37,046 bases of DNA, from the IMG/VR virus record IMGVR_UViG_3300008448_000275, positions 1-37,046 of that record, one strand, 5' to 3'. The notes beneath the pieces are model-generated. The model saw only the letters and a program-made list of their open reading frames with translations, searched no databases and was not told where the DNA came from. Both the position numbers and the translations under genes were made by a program. This document shows positions 7,844 to 13,926 of the stretch, one piece after another. The DNA is from a virus. Every line of letters starts with the position of its first letter. Within the stretch, counting starts at the first letter, position 1.

Positions 7844-8048
7844 CATTGAAGAACTGACCGGCATTCGCCAGGGCAAAGCAGGAAAAACCCGCTTTGAGCT
7901 GCAAATCGCCGCGCTCAAGAAAATGAAAGTCCCCCACTACGTCAACGCAGCGGGTCGGCCAGTGGTCGCCCGCGCAGTGATCGAGGGCGGTGGGCAGCAC
8001 ATAGAAATGCGGCAATCAACTTGGGAGCCGCGATTAGTAGGAGCCTGA
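7818..8048 (+). CDS. DUF4224 protein, possible excisionase-type partner of integrase
   Basis: The 76-residue protein has the DUF4224 pattern: FLNSDDIEELTGIRQGKAGK at the N-terminus, then FELQIAALKKMKVPHY and VNAAGRPVVAR. The fold suggested is a small winged helix. GGAGAGAG precedes the ATG. It ends one base before the integrase start, the classic location of an excisionase or directionality factor. This function is inferred from position; DUF4224 is not proven as Xis. Confidence 0.75.
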   Translation: MAMFLNSDDIEELTGIRQGKAGKTRFELQIAALKKMKVPHYVNAAGRPVVARAVIEGGGQHIEMRQSTWEPRLVGA

Positions 8049-8049
8049 C

Positions 8050-9060
8050 ATGCAAGGATTTCGCGCACGGGTTCAAAAGTCGGGGAAAACTTACTACTAC
8101 TTCGACACGGGCGGCAAACCACGGCGCGAGCTACCACTCGGGCCTGATTACGTCCTTGCCGTCAAGAAGTGGGCAGACCTGACCAGCGAACTCCACAAGG
8201 GGGAGGATGTTTCCACCTTCATAGAACTGGCAGACCGATACGAGCGGGAGGTGTTGCCAACCAAGGCCAAGAGCACCCAAGCAACCCAGCGCGGCGACAT
8301 AAAGATGCTTCGCGCATTCTTCGGCAACCCATCCCCTGCCCCGCTGAACCAGATAAAGCCTCGGCACATTCACTTGCTGCTCGAGCACCACAAGAAGACG
8401 CCCACCACGGCAAACCGGCTCAAGCGGGTTTTCAGCCACATGTTCAACATGGCGAGGGCTTGGGGCTACACCGAGAACGAAAACCCCGTGAAGGGCGTCG
8501 AAGGCTTCACGCTCGAGAAGCGAGAGGTCTACATAGACGACAAGGTTTTCCACGCAGTCTATGAGGTCGGAAGCCAGCCGCTCAGGGATGCAATGGACTT
8601 GGCCTACCTCACCGGCCAGCGCCCGAGCGACACCCTGCGCATGGATGACCGCCTTCTAGTGGATGGCATTCTTCTAATCAAGCAAGGTAAGACAGGCGCA
8701 CGGCTGCGAATCAAGATCGAGGGCAAGTTAGCCGAGGTACTCGAGCGAATCGCCAAGCGCAAGGATGGGCACAAATTGCACTGCTCGAGCCTGACGGTCA
8801 ACCAGCACGGCAAGCCAATGACCAAGCAGACGCTGCGCAAGGCGTTTGAAAAGGCTCGAGACAAGGCGGCGAAAGATCACCCAGAAATGGCGGCTGAAAT
8901 AAAGGCCATGTGGTTCTACGACCTCCGCGCCAAAGCAGCCGACGACACCGCAGAGACGAGGGGCGAACAGGCCGCATCCGATCTGCTTGGGCATGACAGC
9001 GTAACCACCACCCAACAGCACTATTTGAGGCGTGGGCGGCTTGTCAGCCCCACAAAGTGA
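8050..9060 (+). CDS. int: Tyrosine site-specific recombinase (phage integrase)
   Basis: The 336-residue protein has an N-terminal arm-binding region (about 1-50), a core-binding SAM-like domain (about 53-150) and a catalytic domain. Active-site residues are visible: Arg191 in TGQRPSD, Lys214 in KQGKTGA, Arg293 in YDLRAKAA, His315 in LLGH, and nucleophile Tyr325 in QQHYLR. The usual His of box II (H-x-L-R) is Tyr290 here, a substitution tolerated in some integrases. An attP-like tRNA fragment lies 130 bases downstream. It is the last gene of the PL operon. Confidence 0.95.
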   Translation: MQGFRARVQKSGKTYYYFDTGGKPRRELPLGPDYVLAVKKWADLTSELHKGEDVSTFIELADRYEREVLPTKAKSTQATQRGDIKMLRAFFGNPSPAPLNQIKPRHIHLLLEHHKKTPTTANRLKRVFSHMFNMARAWGYTENENPVKGVEGFTLEKREVYIDDKVFHAVYEVGSQPLRDAMDLAYLTGQRPSDTLRMDDRLLVDGILLIKQGKTGARLRIKIEGKLAEVLERIAKRKDGHKLHCSSLTVNQHGKPMTKQTLRKAFEKARDKAAKDHPEMAAEIKAMWFYDLRAKAADDTAETRGEQAASDLLGHDSVTTTQQHYLRRGRLVSPTK

Positions 9061-9067
9061 CGGATTA

Positions 9068-9143
9068 CCGCTCCGCAGGCGTACACTGCACAACGAATCC
9101 AATGGGTTTGAATGCTGATTGAATGTACAGTTTTGCGGAGCGG
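9068..9143. repeat. Inverted repeat, possible integrase arm-type sites
   Basis: CCGCTCCGCA at 9068-9077 is repeated as its reverse complement TGCGGAGCGG at 9134-9143. A third copy, CGCTCCGCA, lies at 9277-9285 on the other side of the tRNA-like core. Sites flanking a core on both sides in this way fit arm-type binding sites for the integrase N-terminal domain. That role is inferred only. Confidence 0.45.
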
Positions 9144-9183
9144 AAAACGCCGCGCAAGGCCCATGCCTATTGGGTTTTCTAAA

Positions 9184-9226
9184 CACCTTAGAAGGCTGTT
9201 GCTCTATCCGACTGAGCTACGGGCAC
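9184..9226 (-). other. attP: attP core carrying the 5' half of a tRNA-Arg(UCU) gene
   Basis: On the minus strand the bases from 9226 down read as a tRNA 5' half. It has acceptor strand GTGCCCG, TA, D arm GCTC...GAGC, anticodon stem ACAGC and loop CTTCTAA (anticodon TCT, Arg), then GGTGT, which almost pairs with the stem. After that the homology ends: there is no T arm or CCA. A tRNA fragment beside int is the usual hallmark of an attachment site. It is odd that the 5' half, not the 3' half, is carried, which puts the crossover at or near the anticodon loop. Confidence 0.72.
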
Positions 9227-9256
9227 ACGCTTAAACATTGGCTTTCTTGCTATCAT

Positions 9257-9294
9257 TTTTGAATGTGCTTGCGGTGCGCTCCGCAAATTCAAAA
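9257..9294. other. Extended hairpin downstream of attP
   Basis: TTTTGAA (9257-9263) plus TTGCGG (9269-9274) pair with CCGCAA (9281-9286) plus TTCAAAA (9288-9294) around the loop TGCGCT. It could be a terminator for int read-through or part of the attP architecture; it contains the third CGCTCCGCA copy. Confidence 0.4.
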
Positions 9295-9435
9295 CTGAAA
9301 TCTATCCAACTTCTGATTATATAGGCCACCCTTCGCCGCTACACCCACCTAAAACCCGCCGATGTGGTTAGCAGGTTGGAGAAGGTTTAGGCGGTAGGCT
9401 TGAATTTGAATCCCTGCGCGGGAGATTGCATCCAG

Positions 9436-9523
9436 AAAGGATGTCCAGAAATTGGACACCCTTTAAGACTGAGTGATATGGGAATATCCCGCATCACTTC
9501 ATTTGTGAGGAAATCCCACAAAT
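9436..9523 (-). terminator. Cluster of three hairpins ending the late transcript
   Basis: Three inverted repeats follow one another. The first pairs 9436-9446 with 9454-9464 (11 bp; its one mismatch becomes G-U when read as minus-strand RNA). The second pairs AGTGAT..GGGA with TCCC..ATCACT (9472-9498). The third pairs ATTTGTG with CACAAAT (9501-9523). They lie between the convergent int and phosphoesterase genes and directly after the last minus-strand late gene. The better pairing on the minus strand suggests that they stop or stabilise the late mRNA. There is no long U-tract. Confidence 0.5.
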
Positions 9524-9545
9524 AGCCGAGCGGTATAACGACTTG

Positions 9546-10763
9546 TTAGACCGTGTAAACGGCGCTTGTCTTTTCTTGCTTCGGGTGTGCGTTTCCGAGC
9601 TTTTCGCGTATCTCATCAATCGGCAAGACGCGCCGCCCAATATCCCCATATTTTTTAGAGCGAAGCACTACGGTGATGCTCTTGCGGCTGCGGTAGCCAG
9701 CCTCATGCGCCCATTTGTCATTTGCTGCTAAGTGGTTCCAACTCTCAATAATCACACTCGGATGCTCTTTGCTGACAAAGTGGTGATGCACATGCCCAAT
9801 GTCTATGTAGTGGTGATCTGTCTCCCCGAAGTCCTTGCGGTAATCAGAAGTCATGACGCCGATCAATCGAGCCGGTGGGCATTTGTCGGAGTGGTGAACC
9901 ATCACCAGCGTTTTGCCCATGCGGTAGGGGATAAACACTGAATCGTTGTTCAGGACGTTGACGCGCCCCGTATGGCCGTAGGCAACGCGCAGTAGTTCGG
10001 CCATCCAGAAATCATTGATTCGGGAGTGGTTGCCCTGGTTCACGATCACATCCACAAACTTCGCTTTTTCCGAAACCTTTTCCACGATAAACCGCATCAC
10101 CTTGGAATAGACACGCAGCATCTTTGGGTGGCGTCCGTCTGCATCTAGCGCATGGTGAGAGGCGGCAGTCGTTGCGGACAGGTTGTCGTAATGGGTAGCG
10201 TCTCCCAAGTCATTGATAACGATGCGCTCACATGGCGGCATTTCGTCAATCAGCATGGAGATAGCGCCGCACAGTTCGCGCTCGGCAATCTTCAAATCGA
10301 AGTTTTCGTTTGTCTCGGCGGCATGGGCCAACATGCCTATATGCGCGTCTCCGATCTGAATCCACGGAATCACATCGCTCTGAAAGTCCAGCGGAGCCGG
10401 TGCAATATTGATAGGGCCAACACCTTCAATGAAGTCGGAGATTGCCTCCCGCATCATCTCCGCCTGTCTCTCAGCGTCTGCCGATGACTTCACCCACTGG
10501 CCTACCGCTTTCCCTTCGTTGTTGTAGTAGGTCGAAACGCCTTTGACCTTGAAGCCGTCAGGCACGGTATGAACCATGTCATGCTCTGGGCTGTAGCCTT
10601 GCAGCGCCGCTTTCTTGCGGAGGCTTTTCAGTCCGTCCGTGATCGTGCCCTTTGCACAGCCGAGAGCCTTTGCAGCTTTCCGAATCGTGCCGTGCTGCTC
10701 CAGTGCCTCCAGATACTCAAGCTGTCGAACAGTGGCAAATTGAGTCAGGTCTTGGTAGTTCAT
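9546..10763 (-). CDS. HTH-fused metallophosphoesterase
   Basis: The start ATG at 10763 overlaps the upstream stop by ATGA and is preferred over a GTG at 10793. Residues ~10-45 form a helix-turn-helix (RQLEYLEALEQHGTIRKAAK). The rest is a calcineurin-like phosphoesterase with the metal-binding motifs in order: GDAHIG (D-x-H), LGDATHYDN (GD), NQGNHSR (GNH), VMVHHSD (H) and DIGHVHHHF (G-H-x-H). It resembles Mre11/SbcD-type nucleases in this core. Such HTH-phosphoesterase proteins occur in phages near lysis or packaging genes; a role in DNA processing is plausible but unproven. It is the last gene of the late operon. Confidence 0.85.
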   Translation of the reverse strand: MNYQDLTQFATVRQLEYLEALEQHGTIRKAAKALGCAKGTITDGLKSLRKKAALQGYSPEHDMVHTVPDGFKVKGVSTYYNNEGKAVGQWVKSSADAERQAEMMREAISDFIEGVGPINIAPAPLDFQSDVIPWIQIGDAHIGMLAHAAETNENFDLKIAERELCGAISMLIDEMPPCERIVINDLGDATHYDNLSATTAASHHALDADGRHPKMLRVYSKVMRFIVEKVSEKAKFVDVIVNQGNHSRINDFWMAELLRVAYGHTGRVNVLNNDSVFIPYRMGKTLVMVHHSDKCPPARLIGVMTSDYRKDFGETDHHYIDIGHVHHHFVSKEHPSVIIESWNHLAANDKWAHEAGYRSRKSITVVLRSKKYGDIGRRVLPIDEIREKLGNAHPKQEKTSAVYTV

Positions 10764-10942
10764 GCGGACAACACCGGTTTGAAGTAGTAGCACTCATGAC
10801 CATCTAGCTCGGTGGTCACTCCGCGCACTACATATTCATCTTCGATACGGGGAGGCATGGCCCAGCAGGTCACGCCCTCGTCAGTGGCTTGGCATAAGCG
10901 GCACTCTTTGCACGTAGCGCTGTAAATCGGGATGGCTTTCAT
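10760..10942 (-). CDS. Small Cys-rich hypothetical protein (60 aa)
   Basis: The protein has five Cys: CKECRLC near residue 11, one in VTCWAM, and one in HECYYFKP. The C-x2-C-x2-C spacing with later Cys/His suggests a possible metal-binding knuckle. It overlaps Rz by ATGA upstream and the phosphoesterase by ATGA downstream. I do not recognise the family. Confidence 0.65.
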   Translation of the reverse strand: MKAIPIYSATCKECRLCQATDEGVTCWAMPPRIEDEYVVRGVTTELDGHECYYFKPVLSA

Positions 10943-11415
10943 TTGTCCCCCCCAATCGCTGTGATGAACGCCTGAAGCCCTACGACCTTTGCTTCCAATC
11001 GGTCAGCCTCTTGGCCCAAGAGGACAAGAGTTCGCGCACAATTTCCGAGTAGCTCTTGCTCAAGTCCTCCGGTTCCATTAGCTCCGGTGGTGCTGGCGGG
11101 GTCTTTACTGGCTCCACCGTTGGCAATTTCGAACTGGCGCAGGCTGTCATTAAGCTGCACAGCAGTAGCATCGTGAGCCGCTTTTTCATTTCTGTAGTCA
11201 TTGCTTACCTTTCGTACTTTGTCATTCAGGTCTTGCTCTTTCTTTCGCGCTTGCAATGCGGCTGCTATCTTTTCGTTAGCAACCTGCACCCGTTCTGCGT
11301 TCCATGCGGCCTGCACTGTTTTGCCGCCTTCTGTGTAGGCTTTCCAGTGCGTACCCGCCAAAAAAACAGCGACTACAAGAGCCGCCCACAATCGCCAGTT
11401 CAGGAACCAATACAT
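10939..11415 (-). CDS. Rz: Inner-membrane spanin subunit (Rz-like)
   Basis: The 158-residue protein has one N-terminal transmembrane segment (about 8-24, LWAALVVAVFLAGTHW). A long periplasmic helical region follows (about 30-100, EKIAAALQARKKEQDLNDKV), as in i-spanins. The gene contains an out-of-frame lipoprotein ORF (Rz1), the diagnostic arrangement for spanins. Spanins fuse inner and outer membranes in the last step of lysis. The start overlaps the endolysin end by 16 bases. Confidence 0.88.
   Translation of the reverse strand: MYWFLNWRLWAALVVAVFLAGTHWKAYTEGGKTVQAAWNAERVQVANEKIAAALQARKKEQDLNDKVRKVSNDYRNEKAAHDATAVQLNDSLRQFEIANGGASKDPASTTGANGTGGLEQELLGNCARTLVLLGQEADRLEAKVVGLQAFITAIGGDK
10980..11201 (-). 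CDS. Rz1: Outer-membrane spanin lipoprotein (Rz1-like), embedded in Rz
   Basis: The ORF lies entirely inside Rz in another frame. Residues 5-21 form a lipoprotein signal (MKKRLTMLLLCSLMTAC) with the lipidated Cys at 21. A proline-rich segment typical of Rz1 follows (PTVEPVKTPPAPPELMEP). AAAGG precedes the ATG with normal spacing. The product would be a short outer-membrane lipoprotein pairing with Rz across the periplasm. Confidence 0.87.
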   Translation of the reverse strand: MTTEMKKRLTMLLLCSLMTACASSKLPTVEPVKTPPAPPELMEPEDLSKSYSEIVRELLSSWAKRLTDWKQRS

Positions 11416-11867
11416 GTGCGGTACTCCTTTTCTCTGCGTGTCGTTAAGCCTTTGAGGGGTTCGCCCTTGAACTTGTCCCAGCGAAGAATCTGCTTGCAGG
11501 CTTCGGGGTACTCCTCTTGATTTAGTAGCTTGACCAGCTGAGAGCCGCAGAAAGCACCGGAGCCGATGTTGTAGGCAAGGGATGTGTAGGCGTCGTACTC
11601 ATGCTGATAGAGCGGAACCTTGACGCATCGTTTGATTGCGCCCTCAAACTTAGACACATCCGAAAGCGCCCGAGCAAGTGCCTTTTGTGGCGTGGTCTTG
11701 TCGCCCAGCTTCACGCCTTCAGTCGTGCCAAATCCGAGCGTTGGGACGTCACCCTTCACGGGAATGATTGCCTTCTCGGAATAGCCTTCGTCCATGACGA
11801 TGCCGACAAGTCCCGCAGCACTCAGGACTAGAGCAGCAATGCCCGTGCGTTTCAGCGCTTGAACCAC
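11400..11867 (-). CDS. SAR endolysin (muramidase)
   Basis: I choose the GTG at 11867, preceded by GAAGG; a GTG at 11891 would add eight residues. Residues ~9-25 (GIAALVLSAAGLVGIVM) are a weakly hydrophobic Gly/Ala-rich signal-anchor-release segment. The lysozyme catalytic region follows at once, with Glu27 in DEGYS, Asp40 in VKGDVPTLG and Thr48/49 in GFGTT, the E-D-T arrangement of phage 24 lysozymes. NIGSGAFCGS and the C-terminal EPLKGLTTRREKE are also typical. SAR endolysins are exported without a holin pore and activated when released from the membrane. It overlaps the holin by 16 bases. Confidence 0.9.
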   Translation of the reverse strand: MVQALKRTGIAALVLSAAGLVGIVMDEGYSEKAIIPVKGDVPTLGFGTTEGVKLGDKTTPQKALARALSDVSKFEGAIKRCVKVPLYQHEYDAYTSLAYNIGSGAFCGSQLVKLLNQEEYPEACKQILRWDKFKGEPLKGLTTRREKEYRTCIGS

Positions 11868-12025
11868 GGCTTCACCTTCTTGTAAAGCCACTCACCAATC
11901 AGAAGCAGCGTGTAGATGGCCGCGCAGAATGAGGCTAGATCACCCCATGACTTCATGCCGAAAGCAGCGCCCCAAGCGGTTGCGATCTTGACCAGTGGAA
12001 GGGCTACCGTGTGTTCTTCGTTCAT
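11852..12025 (-). CDS. Holin-like small membrane protein (57 aa)
   Basis: A 57-residue protein starts at ATG 12025, directly upstream of the endolysin. Two short hydrophobic stretches are visible (LPLVKIATAWGAAFGM, and SFCAAIYTLLLIGEW). A basic C-terminus, LYKKVKPWFKR, follows, a common holin or pinholin ending. Its start overlaps the end of the tailspike gene by four bases and its end overlaps the SAR endolysin. Paired with a SAR endolysin, a pinholin that depolarises the membrane is the expected partner. The family was not identified further. Confidence 0.78.
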   Translation of the reverse strand: MNEEHTVALPLVKIATAWGAAFGMKSWGDLASFCAAIYTLLLIGEWLYKKVKPWFKR

Positions 12026-13779
12026 GCGATTCTCACAATGTTCCAGTCAACAGTTGCCCCCGCACCAGAGTTCTGGAAGGCTTGAACTGTCAGCCCGCTT
12101 GTGCTTAGGTTCAACGGCTGAGCGGACTGCCTGAGAATGGTCACGACAGACGAAGTTGCCTGCGTGTTGATTAGCCCGACCGTCTGCCAGTTGTTAGCGT
12201 TGCCAGAAACAATGCTGATCGTGATGATGTATGTCCCGAACGGCACTTCGGGCAGTGTCGTAAGGGCAGTTGTCACTGTGTTGGGTACGGCTGCGGTGCC
12301 GTCCTTTGAATAGAATTTCCCACTCAGTAGCTTTAAGTCGCCCGAGGTGTTATTGAGCATGTATGGCGAAACGAAACGTCCGCCGCCCTGCAACTCTGTC
12401 CAGGCAAACGCACCCGACTGCGTGAAATTTGTGGCGCGAATCAAGAGCGCTGATGCGCCTGCGCTGCCACTGACGATTACGTTATTCCCGGCAGCAGTGC
12501 AACCATCTATCGTTATCTTGGACTTAGCAGCCAACTCGATGTGGCACGTATATGTCGGTTCAAAACCACTAAACTGACAGTTACGCAATGTCGCTTCGCA
12601 CCAGTAGCTAGACGTGGAATTGAGATACAAGTCGGCGGTCGTATTCCGCTCAAACCAGCAAGTATCAAACGTCATATTGAACGCTTGCACTGCATTGGGA
12701 ACTGGGTCGGCAAACACTGCGGTGCCGCACTCTTGGAAAACCGTGGTTGCTACATACAAGGCGTTTATGCCTTGAGTCACGATACCTTGCGACAACGTGC
12801 TGAAGTCGCAATCTATGATTGATGCCACATAGCTGTAGGTGGACATAGATGCGGTGCCCGCATACAGAAGACCTATGCCAACAATCCCGCTAAATACGCA
12901 CCCGTGCAAAGAAAGCCCATAGGCGTTGTCATTAACAACACATCCAACGCTTACTGTTGAATCAAAGAAATAACAGTCTTCAATTACGGTGTTGCACGCG
13001 CCGTTGTTGTGAATGAATCTGCTGGGGCTGATAGCGCCATCTGTAAAATAAATCCCACTGACCTTAGCCTTGAACTGCATAAAAGAGGGGCTGCACAAAA
13101 GCTCAAGCCCGGTGCCTGCATGGTTCACAATAAACCGGGTGTTTTGACCTTCGCCCTCCATCGCAAAGCCGCGCGTTGTAGGGTCGTTATTGATGTTGAT
13201 TCCAACCGAGGAATTGAGCAAATACTTGCCGGCAGGCCAGTACAGCTTTCGGCCAGCCGCTTTACAGGCACTCATCGCCACCTGTACTGGGGTAGAAACG
13301 TCTAATGTCCCGGCGCCAGAAACCACAGCGGCAATTTGTGCGGGAGTAAAGAATCTAAAACCGCTTACACGCTCTTCATTAACCTGCGCCTGTGTTGTTA
13401 CGACTGCGCCGGTTCCTGCGGGGGTGAAGCCAATCAAGGCCGCGCCGCCATTCCCCGATAAATCGTTAGTAATGTCCCAAACAGGGTCAGCCCTGCGAGT
13501 CCACACCGTAGACCCGTCTGCACGTTTTAACGACAGGTCGTAACTGCCTCCAGACAGATACAGCGGGGCCGATAGCTCACCCCGAGCGTTTAAGGCGATG
13601 TATTGACCGCCTAGCCCGTCGCTGGTGTAGGTGTGGGGGATGGTTCCGGCGTGATCCGTGTACGCTGTTTTGTGCGTAGTGGTGCCGAAGGTGTATGTAT
13701 AGAGCCTGCCGCCTATGAGGGGGTCGCCCAAATCGGTGAAGGCTTGGAGATTAAACTCTCCTGAGAGGGAAGCGGACAT
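12022..13779 (-). CDS. Tailspike protein with N-terminal virion-binding domain and beta-helix
   Basis: The 585-residue protein starts with a module common to podovirus tailspikes (FTDLGDPLIGGRLYTYTFGT, then TYTSDGLGGQYIALN; about 10-75). This module attaches the spike to the virion. Residues ~160-470 have the pattern of a right-handed parallel beta-helix (KLYWPAGKYLL, RFIHNNGACNTVIEDCYFF, and repeated short strands with Asn/Ser turns), as in P22 gp9-type endoglycosidase or lyase spikes. The C-terminal ~100 residues are a beta-rich trimerisation or receptor region. It would bind and cut host surface polysaccharide. Next to the ejection genes, as in P22. Confidence 0.85.
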   Translation of the reverse strand: MSASLSGEFNLQAFTDLGDPLIGGRLYTYTFGTTTHKTAYTDHAGTIPHTYTSDGLGGQYIALNARGELSAPLYLSGGSYDLSLKRADGSTVWTRRADPVWDITNDLSGNGGAALIGFTPAGTGAVVTTQAQVNEERVSGFRFFTPAQIAAVVSGAGTLDVSTPVQVAMSACKAAGRKLYWPAGKYLLNSSVGININNDPTTRGFAMEGEGQNTRFIVNHAGTGLELLCSPSFMQFKAKVSGIYFTDGAISPSRFIHNNGACNTVIEDCYFFDSTVSVGCVVNDNAYGLSLHGCVFSGIVGIGLLYAGTASMSTYSYVASIIDCDFSTLSQGIVTQGINALYVATTVFQECGTAVFADPVPNAVQAFNMTFDTCWFERNTTADLYLNSTSSYWCEATLRNCQFSGFEPTYTCHIELAAKSKITIDGCTAAGNNVIVSGSAGASALLIRATNFTQSGAFAWTELQGGGRFVSPYMLNNTSGDLKLLSGKFYSKDGTAAVPNTVTTALTTLPEVPFGTYIITISIVSGNANNWQTVGLINTQATSSVVTILRQSAQPLNLSTSGLTVQAFQNSGAGATVDWNIVRIA

Positions 13780-13810
13780 TTGTACTCCAGCGCTATCACA
13801 GCGTTAAGGG

Positions 13811-13839
13811 TTGCGAGAATTTTATTTAGTCTTTACATT
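13811..13839 (+). promoter_or_regulatory. Possible + strand promoter in the late region
   Basis: TTGCGA (13811-13816), a 17-base spacer and TACATT (13834-13839) resemble a sigma-70 promoter pointing against the late operon. The predicted start point falls at about 13846, exactly on the ATG of a 26-residue ORF. Match is moderate, so this is tentative. Confidence 0.35.
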
Positions 13840-13845
13840 TGGCGT

Positions 13846-13926
13846 ATGGAATTCACCGACTACATGATTTGGAAAGTCGTCCTAATTGCTGGGGCGGCCT
13901 TCCTGTATCGACTTATTTTTGGTTAG
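13846..13926 (+). CDS. Possible antisense 26-residue membrane peptide
   Basis: Between the tailspike start and the end of the gp16-like gene, the plus strand encodes a 26-residue peptide. It has a charged N-terminus (MEFTDYMIWK) followed by a hydrophobic helix (VVLIAGAAFLYRLIFG). There is no Shine-Dalgarno, but a promoter-like sequence places the ATG at the transcription start. It is the only plausible plus-strand gene in the 9.5-34 kb block. It overlaps the last 14 bases of the gp16-like gene. The short length makes chance possible. Confidence 0.4.
   Translation: MEFTDYMIWKVVLIAGAAFLYRLIFG

Noticed and set aside
9501-9575. Second tRNA-like stretch (GCCGAGCGGTATAAC...TTGTTAG, Asn-like anticodon loop)
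   Set aside because: The D-arm-like part is followed by no T arm or matching acceptor, and the region is explained by hairpin 3 and the end of the phosphoesterase gene.
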